Positions 1-7,027 of a stretch of 18,218 bases of DNA are shown here, one piece after another. The position numbers were made by a program, and so were the translations under genes. Within the stretch, counting starts at the first letter, position 1. The number at the start of each line of letters is the position of its first letter. This stretch comes from an uncultured Oscillospiraceae bacterium. Lineage in GTDB: Bacteria > Bacillota > Clostridia > Oscillospirales > Ruminococcaceae. The notes beneath the pieces are model-generated. The model ran no database searches and was not told the origin of the DNA. It saw only the letters and a program-made list of their open reading frames with translations. The stretch is from assembly GCA_934466455.1 (NCBI GenBank), contig CAKSLF010000024.1, positions 1 to 18,218 of the forward strand, in the 5' to 3' direction.

Positions 1-70
1 TGCCCAACGAGGATTTGAACCCCGACAAACAGAGTCAGAGTCTGTCGTGCTGCCGTTACACAATTGGGCA
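1..70 (-). tRNA. trnQ: tRNA-Gln (anticodon CUG), 3' end cut by window edge
   Basis: Read on the minus strand this folds into a full cloverleaf. The 7-bp acceptor stem is TGCCCAA/TTGGGCA, the D stem GTGT/GCAC with loop AACGGCA, the anticodon stem ACAGA/TCTGT with loop CTCTGAC, and the T stem CGGGG/CCTCG with loop TTCAAAT. Loop positions 34-36 are CTG, which decodes CAG (Gln). The discriminator base and any encoded CCA lie outside the window, so I cannot say whether CCA is encoded. It diverges from trxA and has its own strong promoter. Confidence 0.95.
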
Positions 71-89
71 ATATCTATTGTGCTTTACT

Positions 90-118
90 ATTATAGTCGG
101 ATTGGGTGCCGTTGTCAA
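90..118 (-). promoter_or_regulatory. Sigma-A-type promoter of tRNA-Gln
   Basis: On the minus strand, TTGACA (113-118) and TATAAT (90-95) are separated by exactly 17 bp. Both hexamers match the consensus. The -10 ends 19 bp before the mature tRNA 5' end at position 70, as expected for a stable RNA gene. Confidence 0.85.
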
Positions 119-156
119 TACATCTATGAAAATTTTTTTAATTTTTTCAAAGCCTA

Positions 157-186
157 TCGACAAACACAGTGGGGATGAATTATAAT
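157..186 (+). promoter_or_regulatory. Putative promoter of trxA
   Basis: TCGACA (157-162), an 18-bp spacer, then TATAAT (181-186). The predicted transcription start, near 193, lies downstream of the ATG at 188. This supports the ATG at 227 as the true start of thioredoxin. Confidence 0.6.
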
Positions 187-226
187 TATGTTAAAGGAAA
201 AAATAAAGCCAAGGAGGAGATTTTGT

Positions 227-547
227 ATGTCGCTGCTTCATATGAACACAGAAGATTTTGAAAATATCGTTATTAACGGTAAAAAAGAAGCCATAGTTGA
301 TTTTTGGGCGGTTTGGTGCGGACCCTGCAAAATGCTTGCCCCAACAATAGAGGCACTTGCGGATGAACTTGACGGCAAAATTGCCGTTGGAAAGGTTGAT
401 GTTGACGAAAACAGGGAGCTTGCAATGAAATACGGCGTAATGTCTATTCCGACCGTGATTTACTTCAAAAACGGCGAAGAAGTCGCCCGCCTTGTCGGGG
501 TGCAAAGCCGGGAAAAGCTTCTTGAAACAGCAAACAAGTTGATGTAA
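227..547 (+). CDS. trxA: Thioredoxin
   Basis: A 106-residue thioredoxin, a cytosolic protein-disulfide reductase that is normally recycled by thioredoxin reductase. The redox motif WCGPC is at residues 30-34, the conserved Asp of the VDFWA strand is at 25, and the cis-proline is in MSIPT (P75). The length is standard for the family. I chose the ATG at 227 because AAGGAGG (211-217) lies 9 bases before it. The in-frame ATG at 188 has no SD and probably precedes the transcription start. The gene is monocistronic, between its own promoter and a strong terminator. No reductase gene is present in the window. Confidence 0.97.
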   Translation: MSLLHMNTEDFENIVINGKKEAIVDFWAVWCGPCKMLAPTIEALADELDGKIAVGKVDVDENRELAMKYGVMSIPTVIYFKNGEEVARLVGVQSREKLLETANKLM

Positions 548-550
548 GGT

Positions 551-592
551 AAAAAGCGGTGCGCCTTTTTTCTAAAGGTGCACCGCTTTTTT
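551..592 (+). terminator. Rho-independent terminator of trxA
   Basis: The arms at 551-565 and 577-592 pair around the core GCGGTGCGCC/GGTGCACCGC, with one G-U pair, and are flanked by an A run and a T run. It begins three bases after the trxA stop. Confidence 0.9.
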
Positions 593-655
593 CGAGTCTG
601 TCGGTTTTGGACGCAAATCGACAGAAAATTTGTGTATAATAAAATTGCTAAACGC

Positions 656-684
656 TTGCAAAACAATAAAATAAATGGTAATAT
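656..684 (+). promoter_or_regulatory. Weak candidate promoter of the NPNTG surface protein
   Basis: TTGCAA (656-661), 17 bp, then TAATAT (679-684). The hexamers are imperfect. A consensus TATAAT also sits at 635-640 but has no good -35 at the right distance. One of the two probably drives the gene at 734. Confidence 0.3.
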
Positions 685-733
685 ATAAATACAAGTGATT
701 ACACTCAACAGTACAATTAAGGGAGGAAGAACT

Positions 734-1795
734 ATGAAAAAGATAATTTCGCTTATCCTTGCCGCAGCAATACTGCTTTCACTTGGTGTTGTTGCCTTTG
801 CCACTGAAATCTCAAGCGGAGATATGACAAGCCTGAAAATAACAGTGCGGAAGTATTGGTATGACAATAGCGAGGCACACCACGAGGATGTCCTTGCGGA
901 CATTTATGTGGAAGACAAACTGGCTCAAACAGTTACTTTGAGCGAAAAAAATAGTTGGGAAGCGGTTGCGAAAATAGATATTGATCCGGTTCCTTTGATG
1001 GAAAGAATCGATTTTATCGACAATAAAATAAAAGTTGTTGAGCGTGCCGTTGCCGGATACAAGAGCAGCGTATACGGTCCGTATGAAATTCGCCTTGATG
1101 ATTATGACGGCGGATGCGAAATGGCCTTCGATATATCTAATAGCAGGGTTACCAAAGCGGAAATCCCCGTTACCGTTACCGTAAAGAAAACCGGTGCGGC
1201 GGAACCCGGACCCCATACTTTTTATTATGACCTTGCGATACTTGCCGACAGCCCGATTATATACTCTAATGAAATCTCTACTAATTCCGAAAACGAAAAG
1301 CATTGGGATTATACCGTAAGCTATACCGGCGACCTTAAAGGTTCCGGAAACGGATTTTCCGTTACCGCAAAAGGAGAGGGAACCTATTCCGGAAGCATCA
1401 TTATAGAGGCGGAAGATTCGGCATTTTGGCACTTGAGAGGAAGGATAAATAAAAGAGCGGGCGTTACCGCACCCCGTGGTTGGACCTATGACGAAACCTT
1501 ATATGGTTTCCGGACTTATTTTGATCACGAAGGCGGAGAATATAACGCACCCACTTATGCTCTATACAAAATAGGCGAACAGTATGCTTCCGGCGAAGAA
1601 TGGCTCGGAACGGTTCCTGCGGCATATGTAAACGAATACAAGGCAGACAGAATTTATAACGAAAGCACCGTTATAAAGATTGAGAGCAAAAATGAAAACG
1701 AACAGAACCCTAATACGGGTGCTTCCGTTTATGGGATTGTTGCCGCAGTTATTGCACTTGGCGCAGCGGCGGTTGCCCTGAAGGTCCGTAAGTAA
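734..1795 (+). CDS. Secreted Cna_B/pilin-like surface protein with NPNTG C-terminal anchor
   Basis: 353 residues from the ATG at 734, preceded by GGGAGG with a 7-base spacer. A signal peptide covers residues 1-23 (MKKII, hydrophobic core, AFA cleavage site). Residues about 33-122 match the Cna_B pattern in layout: V-K-W-D near the start, VTLSEKNSW at 67-75, then VVERAVAGY. Residues 141-170 (AEIPVTVTVKKTG, then HTFYYDL) resemble the pilin isopeptide-linkage domain of Gram-positive pilins. The C-terminus has NPNTG (325-329), a hydrophobic segment and the basic tail KVRK, a sortase-type or LPXTG-like anchor. No sortase or partner pilin is in the window. The protein is probably exposed on the cell surface; its ligand or role is unknown. 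The domain calls rest on pattern recognition only. Confidence 0.75.
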   Translation: MKKIISLILAAAILLSLGVVAFATEISSGDMTSLKITVRKYWYDNSEAHHEDVLADIYVEDKLAQTVTLSEKNSWEAVAKIDIDPVPLMERIDFIDNKIKVVERAVAGYKSSVYGPYEIRLDDYDGGCEMAFDISNSRVTKAEIPVTVTVKKTGAAEPGPHTFYYDLAILADSPIIYSNEISTNSENEKHWDYTVSYTGDLKGSGNGFSVTAKGEGTYSGSIIIEAEDSAFWHLRGRINKRAGVTAPRGWTYDETLYGFRTYFDHEGGEYNAPTYALYKIGEQYASGEEWLGTVPAAYVNEYKADRIYNESTVIKIESKNENEQNPNTGASVYGIVAAVIALGAAAVALKVRK

Positions 1796-1815
1796 AAAGC
1801 AATTCAAATATGTTC

Positions 1816-1851
1816 AAAAATATGCGCTCTTTATAGGAGCGCATATTTTTT
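1816..1851 (+). terminator. Rho-independent terminator of the surface protein gene
   Basis: A perfect 14-bp stem formed by 1816-1829 and 1837-1850 around the core ATGCGCTC/GAGCGCAT. It has a 7-base loop and a T run. Confidence 0.88.
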
Positions 1852-1873
1852 GCGTTTATTTGGAAAATACTAT

Positions 1874-1901
1874 TTGAATTTTTATCCGAATAGGATATAA
1901 T
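1874..1901 (+). promoter_or_regulatory. Putative promoter of the PfkB-family kinase
   Basis: TTGAAT (1874-1879), 16 bp, then TATAAT (1896-1901). The predicted start near 1908 leaves a very short leader containing just the SD AGGGGAG. Confidence 0.6.
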
Positions 1902-1925
1902 GATATAAGAGGGGAGATGCTTGCA

Positions 1926-2816
1926 TTGAAGATAATCAATTTTGGTTCGCTCAATATTGACCATGTTTATCAGGTTGACCATACGGTTCGACCCGAGGAA
2001 ACCGTAAGAGCAAAAAAAACAAGCTTTTTCCCGGGCGGAAAAGGTCTTAACCAGTCAATTGCCATTGCACGCTCCGGCGCAGATGTTTATCATGCCGGCT
2101 GTGTGGGAATGAACGACGGAATGTATCTTCTAAATATTTTGGACAAAAACGGAGTAAACACCTCTCTTGTTCGTAAAAAGGAAATTCCAACCGGAAGCGC
2201 AATAATTCAGGTTACACCGGAGGGAACAAAAAGTATAATCGTTTGCGGTGGAGCAAACCAAACAATAACCCCGGATCAGATTGAATATACGGTTGCGCAA
2301 ATTCGCAAGGGCGACATTTTACTTCTCCAAAACGAGATAAATTCCATTGATGTAATTATTGAAAAAGCCCTTGCAATGGGCGCAAGGGTTGCTCTTGACC
2401 CTGCGCCGTTTACAAAGGACCTAAAAAATCTTCCATTGGACAAGCTTTCTTACATATTTTTTAACCGCTTTGAGGCGGCGCAATTTACCGGCGAAAGCCC
2501 AATGGATGTGGAGGCTCTTATTCCTGCTATCCGCCGCACATTCCCTAATGCAAATGCTTTGCTTACCATGGGAACAAAGGGTGCAATGCTTATAACGAAG
2601 GATGATGCTATCTATCAGCCGATTTACGATGTTCCGGTTAGGGACAGAACGGCGGCGGGTGATGCTTTTATTGGTTTTTACCTCGGTACTACAATAAACG
2701 GTGCTTCGCCGAAGGACGCTCTTATGATGGCGGCAAAGGCGGCGTCGCTTTGTGTTTCGAGGGCAGGAGCCGCAAGCTCAATTCCGATGATAGAAGAATG
2801 TTACGCCTTCAAATGA
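1926..2816 (+). CDS. PfkB-family sugar kinase, ribokinase-like
   Basis: About 296 residues, typical of ribokinases. The family transfers phosphate from ATP to a sugar, classically ribose to ribose 5-phosphate. The N-terminal PfkB signature is at about 36-62 (PGGKGLNQSIAIARSGAD). The C-terminal signature DRTAAGDAF is at 240-248, with the catalytic base Asp246. The first strand INFGSLNIDHVY is also typical. I prefer the TTG at 1926, because AGGGGAG lies 9 bases before it and the product then begins MKIINFG. The ATG at 1917 is only two bases from the SD core. The gene stands alone, with no ribose transporter or regulator nearby, so the substrate is uncertain; it could be another ribose- or nucleoside-type sugar kinase. 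Confidence 0.88.
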   Translation: MKIINFGSLNIDHVYQVDHTVRPEETVRAKKTSFFPGGKGLNQSIAIARSGADVYHAGCVGMNDGMYLLNILDKNGVNTSLVRKKEIPTGSAIIQVTPEGTKSIIVCGGANQTITPDQIEYTVAQIRKGDILLLQNEINSIDVIIEKALAMGARVALDPAPFTKDLKNLPLDKLSYIFFNRFEAAQFTGESPMDVEALIPAIRRTFPNANALLTMGTKGAMLITKDDAIYQPIYDVPVRDRTAAGDAFIGFYLGTTINGASPKDALMMAAKAASLCVSRAGAASSIPMIEECYAFK

Positions 2817-2826
2817 TTTTGCAACG

Positions 2827-2849
2827 AAAAGCTGCCCAAGGGCACTTTT
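2827..2849 (+). terminator. Weak possible terminator hairpin after the kinase
   Basis: AAAAG and TGCCC pair with GGGCA and CTTTT, forming a stem of nine to ten pairs with one bulged C. The loop is tiny, and the T run lies within the 3' arm rather than beyond it. It is the only hairpin before the next promoter. Confidence 0.4.
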
Positions 2850-2853
2850 ATTA

Positions 2854-2883
2854 TTGTACTTTTATATAATCTTCTATTATAAT
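2854..2883 (+). promoter_or_regulatory. Putative promoter of the YcxB-like/GNAT pair
   Basis: TTGTAC (2854-2859), an 18-bp spacer, then TATAAT (2878-2883). The transcription start would fall near 2890, after the only conventional start codon (GTG 2886) of the next gene. Confidence 0.5.
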
Positions 2884-2885
2884 TT

Positions 2886-3554
2886 GTGTTACAGATATAT
2901 TTTACGGAGGCAGGTATTTATATTTTTGAAATAGGAAATTACGAAGCCTCATCGCTTTATACCGAAACGGAAAAGCTTCTTTGCAAGCGTTTGGAGGCTT
3001 GCAGCCGAAAAACGCTGCCAGGTGTATGGAGGTTTATCGACAGCGCAAATTTCTATGCGAAAAAAGGACCCGGTAGGAAAGGGCGGTCGGTGCGGTACCG
3101 CATTTACGGATGGATTTTGATGACACTCGGAGTTTTTGTGCTTGTGCCGGGAATTTTAGAGCCGAGAAATCCCGCATTGATTTTTTCGGGAGCGTTTGCG
3201 TTGATTGCCGGGGCGGCGGGGCTGCTGCTTGCGGGAGAGAAAAAAACTTTGTCCGTGCCTGAACCTTGCCGCAGAGAGGGAAAAGAACTGCTTGAAAAGC
3301 TGAGTGCCGCCGACTTTGAGAAAAATCCGCTCAAGGTGGTTTTTGATGACTACGGAATGACTGTTTTTGCCTGTGGCGAGGAGCAAAAAATTCCATATGA
3401 AGGCATAAATGAAATTTTTGAAGAAGAGCATCTGTGGCTGCTTATTTATGATAATGAAAAGGCACTGCTTTTACAAAAGTGTGATTTAGCTTCCGGAGAT
3501 GCGGGCGAATTTGTCGCATATATCTGTGGAAAAATCGGTGCGGAGGCATTATAA
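2886..3554 (+). CDS. YcxB-like two-helix membrane protein, start codon uncertain
   Basis: About 212-222 residues depending on the start. Numbered from GTG 2886, two hydrophobic segments lie at about 72-91 and 98-117. The C-terminal part (about 148-215: VVFDDYGMTVF, KIPYEGINEIFEE, LLIYDNEKALLLQK) resembles the YcxB-like C-terminal domain, whose function is unknown. The coordinates use the only upstream GTG/ATG/TTG, but that GTG has no SD. A clear GGAGG at 2906-2910 is followed by in-frame ATT codons at 2916 (5-base gap) and 2922 (11-base gap), so initiation at ATT is plausible. The next in-frame ATG is inside the first membrane segment. The GNAT gene follows after 20 bases, so they are probably co-transcribed. 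Confidence 0.7.
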   Translation: MLQIYFTEAGIYIFEIGNYEASSLYTETEKLLCKRLEACSRKTLPGVWRFIDSANFYAKKGPGRKGRSVRYRIYGWILMTLGVFVLVPGILEPRNPALIFSGAFALIAGAAGLLLAGEKKTLSVPEPCRREGKELLEKLSAADFEKNPLKVVFDDYGMTVFACGEEQKIPYEGINEIFEEEHLWLLIYDNEKALLLQKCDLASGDAGEFVAYICGKIGAEAL

Positions 3555-3574
3555 AATTTGATTGGGGTGATTTT

Positions 3575-4069
3575 ATGTCGCTGCGTGAAAAGCTTGAAAA
3601 GCTTTCCGGCGAGTGTTGGCGGAATGGGCGTGTAAAAATTAAGCCGCTTTTAACAATGGATGACCTGATATATGCGACATATGACTGTCGGTTGACGGAA
3701 GAACAAAAGGAACTTGTTAACCCCGCATGGTTTTCTGTTGGCAGAGCATATTTGTTCAGGGACGATAACTACCCATGCATTATTTATAATGAAAATGATA
3801 AGCCTATCGGCTTTATCAATCTGAACGAATGGCTGGGTGGCGGTGACGCCCATTCGTGGAGCTACTTTATTGATGCAGAGCAGCAAGGAAAGGGCTATGG
3901 AAAAGCCGCCGCACAGCTTGCCATAGATATACTGAAGGCGGTTGACCCACAAAAGCAGATTAAGCTGGCAACTGAGGAGTGCAACAAAAAGGCTCAATCC
4001 CTGTATATTTCGCTTGGGTTCAAAAAACTTGATGAATTGGACGGCGACGACCTTGTGTTCGGTCTGTAA
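3575..4069 (+). CDS. GNAT-family N-acetyltransferase
   Basis: 164 residues, starting at ATG 3575 behind GGGGTGA (3564-3570). GNAT enzymes transfer an acetyl group from acetyl-CoA to an amine. The acetyl-CoA pyrophosphate-binding motif A is clear at 104-110 (QGKGYGK), after the strand WSYFID. Motif B follows (NKKAQSLYISLGFK, 137-150). The layout recalls the BltD/diamine (spermidine) acetyltransferase branch, but the substrate cannot be assigned from sequence. It lies 20 bases downstream of the YcxB-like gene and ends before a strong terminator. Confidence 0.88.
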   Translation: MSLREKLEKLSGECWRNGRVKIKPLLTMDDLIYATYDCRLTEEQKELVNPAWFSVGRAYLFRDDNYPCIIYNENDKPIGFINLNEWLGGGDAHSWSYFIDAEQQGKGYGKAAAQLAIDILKAVDPQKQIKLATEECNKKAQSLYISLGFKKLDELDGDDLVFGL

Positions 4070-4110
4070 ATTCAGCTTGAAGAGTGGATATAAGGCTGTG
4101 CTATGCAGCA

Positions 4111-4153
4111 AAAAAAGCAGTCCGTGCTCATTTTGAGCACGGACTGCTTTTTT
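4111..4153. terminator. Bidirectional 20-bp terminator between convergent genes
   Basis: A perfect 20-bp inverted repeat (4111-4130 and 4134-4153) with a 3-base loop, an A run on one side and a T run on the other. It can end the GNAT transcript on the plus strand and the malY-type transcript on the minus strand. Confidence 0.93.
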
Positions 4154-4247
4154 ATATGTTCGGCAATGAGCACGAAATTTTTACGGAATGGTTCCGACTA
4201 AATTATACTGCCGATAAAGTTGCTTGCAATGCGGAGTTTATACTTTT

Positions 4248-5441
4248 TTAGATAAATGCGTATTTTTTGAGCCGCTCCAACGCTTCCGCAAGGAGATTTT
4301 TCGGCAAAGCAAGGTTCATACGAATGGAGTTGGGGTATATAAAATCTTCTCCGTTCTGCCAAATAACACCGGCATGAACGCCTCTGTGCTCAAGCTCGCA
4401 AAGCTTAGTTTCATGAGCAGAGAGCCATTCGGCGCAGTCCAGGAACAGTATATATGTGCCCTGTGGGCGCATAATGCGCACGCCTTTGAAATTTTCGGAA
4501 ATATAATCGCATGCAAAACGGAAGTTTTCATCAATAACTTTTGTCATTTCGTCTGCCCATTCCTCGCCCTCTGCGCCGTATGCGCCGATAAGGGCGTGCA
4601 TAGAGAAAACATTGCAATCGTTATAATGGGTGATTTCGCCTTGGCGGACAATTCTGTCCCGCAAATAGGGATTATATATGATATGATATGAACCGATAAG
4701 ACCAGCAAGAGAAAATGTTTTGCTTGGGGCATAAAATGCAACCGTGCGCATTTTTGCGTCGTCGGAAACGGATTGGGTAGGAATATGGCGATAGCCTGGC
4801 ATAATTATGTCCGACCAGATTTCGTCGGATATGACAACACAGCTGTTTTCGGCAAAAACAGCCATCGCTTTTTCAATTTCCTCACGCTCCCATACACGCC
4901 CGCAGGGATTGTGCGGCGAACAGAAAATTGCAAGATGAATATTATTCTCCTTTATTTTTTTATCCATATCCTCATAATCCATGCGCCAAATGCCCTGTTC
5001 ATCCCGAACAAGCTCGGAATGAACAGCCGTGCGTCCGATGTCGTTAAGCACATGGGTAAAGCCTATGTATGTTGGAGAATGAAGCAAAATTTTGTCGCCC
5101 GGAGCCGAAAATGCCTGTATAGCGGAGGAAACTCCGCCAAGCACGCCGTTTTCATAGCCGATGTGCTCCGGCAAAAGTTCCTCTACGCCGTTGCGGCGGC
5201 GTTGCCAGCCTATTATACTGTTAAAATATTCGTCGGAGAGAGAAAAATAGCCAAAGTTCGGCATTTCCAAGCGTTTATTTATGGCTTTCATAATGGCGGG
5301 TGCAACGGGAAAACTCATATCGGCACACCACATAGGGATTGTGGAAAAGCCTTCGTCGGGTTTTACGCTCCAGGGAACAATATTTGCGGAGATGGAGTCT
5401 TTTCCAAAGCGGTCAACCGCAGTTTTAAAATCATATTTCAT
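4248..5441 (-). CDS. malY: MalY/PatB-type PLP-dependent C-S lyase (cystathionine beta-lyase-like)
   Basis: 397 residues, a fold-type I PLP enzyme. Members of the MalY/PatB group cleave cystathionine or cysteine conjugates (beta-elimination) to a thiol, pyruvate and ammonia; homocysteine is the product from cystathionine. Visible features: P-M-W-C-A-D-M near 36-42, SPHNPCGRVW at 175-184, SDEIWSDI at 205-212 with the pyridine-N-binding Asp206, the Schiff-base Lys241 in APSKTFSLAG, and the carboxylate-binding Arg374 in NSIRMNLA. The start ATG 5441 has AGAGGA about 7 bases upstream. It lies three bases after the stop of the membrane-protein gene, so they form one operon. The annotation could be aminotransferase class I/II; the motif spacing favours MalY/PatB. 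Confidence 0.88.
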   Translation of the reverse strand: MKYDFKTAVDRFGKDSISANIVPWSVKPDEGFSTIPMWCADMSFPVAPAIMKAINKRLEMPNFGYFSLSDEYFNSIIGWQRRRNGVEELLPEHIGYENGVLGGVSSAIQAFSAPGDKILLHSPTYIGFTHVLNDIGRTAVHSELVRDEQGIWRMDYEDMDKKIKENNIHLAIFCSPHNPCGRVWEREEIEKAMAVFAENSCVVISDEIWSDIIMPGYRHIPTQSVSDDAKMRTVAFYAPSKTFSLAGLIGSYHIIYNPYLRDRIVRQGEITHYNDCNVFSMHALIGAYGAEGEEWADEMTKVIDENFRFACDYISENFKGVRIMRPQGTYILFLDCAEWLSAHETKLCELEHRGVHAGVIWQNGEDFIYPNSIRMNLALPKNLLAEALERLKKYAFI

Positions 5442-5444
5442 TTT

Positions 5445-5879
5445 TTATTCCTCTTTTTCTTTTTTCGCAGAATCAAAATAAAGCTCAAGCAGCCTTGCCT
5501 TTTCGGGGTTTATTACCCTGTACCACTTTGCCGCACCTATGCGGCAAAATGTAAAGTCGCCGCTAAAGCAAAGGTCAAGCACCGTGCCGTCATTGCGGTT
5601 AAATGAGATGAATAAGCTTCCGCCGCTTTTTCCGTTTAATGAATTATCGGGTACCGTAATCGGGCGCAGCCTTATACTTCCGGAAGCGTCGCAAAATCGA
5701 TTTATGTTTATGTCATCGGAAAATGTGACGGTTTTGCGGCGGCAGGTAACGGAAACGGAGCTGACCTTGCTGCGGATGATTCTTTTATTCAGCTTTTCGC
5801 CGGAAAGTACATATGTAAGCACCGCAGCAGCCACCGTTACAATTATTACAATAAGTATGATTATGCTTTTTTTATCCAA
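5445..5879 (-). CDS. Uncharacterised single-pass membrane protein
   Basis: 144 residues. I start it at the TTG whose complement is 5877-5879, because AAGGAGGG lies about 9 bases upstream and the product then begins MDKKSIIILIVIIV. An upstream in-frame TTG at 5900 precedes that SD and adds only the SD-encoded residues QGGLYLL. One N-terminal transmembrane helix (about 5-25) is followed by a basic stretch and a soluble domain of about 110 residues, rich in beta-prone sequence (VSSVSVTC, SLFISFN, VLDLCFSGDFTFC). I do not recognise the family. The orientation is probably N-in with the domain outside. It is three bases upstream of the malY-type gene. Confidence 0.7.
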   Translation of the reverse strand: MDKKSIIILIVIIVTVAAAVLTYVLSGEKLNKRIIRSKVSSVSVTCRRKTVTFSDDININRFCDASGSIRLRPITVPDNSLNGKSGGSLFISFNRNDGTVLDLCFSGDFTFCRIGAAKWYRVINPEKARLLELYFDSAKKEKEE

Positions 5880-5910
5880 TAAGTAAAGCCCTCCTTGCAA
5901 TAATGTTTAT

Positions 5911-5941
5911 AAAACAGGCAAGCACCGATTGGGTGCTTGCC
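5911..5941 (-). terminator. Terminator hairpin after the TIKI-like lipoprotein gene
   Basis: A 10-bp stem GGCAAGCACC/GGTGCTTGCC (5917-5926 with 5932-5941), with a five-base loop. On the minus strand it is followed by TGTTTTATAA, a poor U tract. I see no good promoter between it and the next gene, so it may be leaky and allow read-through to the membrane protein and malY genes. Confidence 0.65.
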
Positions 5942-5956
5942 GCATTGTAAAAAAAA

Positions 5957-7027
5957 TCAGTTACCGATAATAAAACCGGTTGTGGTTGGTTCTCCGTTAA
6001 AGGATTTTCCCTCGGCACGGTAATATGTACGCTCGCTGCTGCCGTCACGCAAGGTATATTCGATCAGGAAAACATCGCCCTCACTTACGCCGACGGGATA
6101 GTTGCTGTACGGTAGAGTATCATTACTTCTTTTGCAGTTTTTGAAGTCATTAAAAGAATTTTCTATGCGCCAAAATTTGCGGCTTAGGTATACATCGGAA
6201 AAAGGGGAGATATCCTCTTCTCCAAAATAAGATGCGGTGTACTCTTTGCCGTCAATGGTTATCTTTTCGGTGGAAATCGGCTCTGTTTTTAGGGCGAGGT
6301 TTACGCTTTGAACTCTGCCGCCGAATTTTGCGAAAAGCTGCTTGCCCATAGTATCGACAGTACCGCCCCAGGCTTTTCCCTCAAGGTCGGTATGAGCACT
6401 GCCGTATATGCCCATAACATCGCCGCTTATGGTTTTGTATTCCCGCAAAAAGTTTTCGGTCATGATATTTTCACGATAGTCGGAAGCCTCGGATGATTCG
6501 CTGCCTCCGTCGGCTTTAATAAACGCATAGTATTTTTTGCCCTGTTCACGGCACTCCGCCGCAAGAGCGTATTCTTCGGAATCGCCAAGACCGTTTTCGA
6601 TTAAATAACGCAGATAGCGTGTGCCTGAAGAGTCATACTGGTGCCCCAAATCCGTTCCGTGGAACACGGTTTCGGGGCATTCGGATTTGATTGATTTATA
6701 AAAATCCTTTATGCAGGCATTGTGCGAAAGAGTACCTTCCCAATCCGCATAAATCTCATCAAGAACGGAGTCATCCTCCGCTTGCATCCATATATTAAGA
6801 AGCTTTGCGGTGTAGTAAGGCAGCTCCACAAAAAGATTGCGCATACCTTTGGCATAGCAGTCCTCCCAAAGAGAAAGCTCCTTTGCGAGTATATCCTCCT
6901 GCGCATGGACTTCGCCGTAAAGGTAAATTATTGCGCCCTCTGCGGGGGCGGCTTGGCAGCCCGCCATACAGAAAATCAGCACCGCAGAAAGAATAAGCGC
7001 AATAATTTTTTTTATGCCGACTCCCAT
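5957..7027 (-). CDS. Lipoprotein of the TIKI/TraB/ChaN/EreA-like superfamily
   Basis: 356 residues. A lipoprotein signal peptide ends at a lipobox-like MAGC (21-24), so the protein is probably tethered outside the membrane. The body carries the superfamily hallmarks: GEVH at 38-41, Glu68 in LFVELP, Arg185 in YRENIMTENF, and a second GxxH, GSAH, at 209-212. Known members include the TIKI Wnt proteases, PrgY/TraB, ChaN and erythromycin esterase; this short sequence comparison cannot choose a reaction among protease, esterase or haem binding. The region after about 240 looks like an added domain. Its ATG overlaps the fakA stop (TAATG) and no SD is visible, which suggests translational coupling. 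An ordinary hypothetical lipoprotein remains the fallback. Confidence 0.75.
   Translation of the reverse strand: MGVGIKKIIALILSAVLIFCMAGCQAAPAEGAIIYLYGEVHAQEDILAKELSLWEDCYAKGMRNLFVELPYYTAKLLNIWMQAEDDSVLDEIYADWEGTLSHNACIKDFYKSIKSECPETVFHGTDLGHQYDSSGTRYLRYLIENGLGDSEEYALAAECREQGKKYYAFIKADGGSESSEASDYRENIMTENFLREYKTISGDVMGIYGSAHTDLEGKAWGGTVDTMGKQLFAKFGGRVQSVNLALKTEPISTEKITIDGKEYTASYFGEEDISPFSDVYLSRKFWRIENSFNDFKNCKRSNDTLPYSNYPVGVSEGDVFLIEYTLRDGSSERTYYRAEGKSFNGEPTTTGFIIGN

Noticed and set aside
188..226. Thirteen-codon upstream extension of thioredoxin
   Set aside because: The ATG at 188 precedes the likely transcription start and has no SD, while ATG 227 has AAGGAGG at good spacing.
635..640. TATAAT as the main promoter of the surface protein gene
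   Set aside because: No adequate -35 at 16-18 bp; kept only as an alternative to the weak pair at 656-684.
4773..5606. 277-codon plus-strand frame opposite the malY-type gene
   Set aside because: It lies over a convincing PLP enzyme on the other strand and crosses its operon junction.
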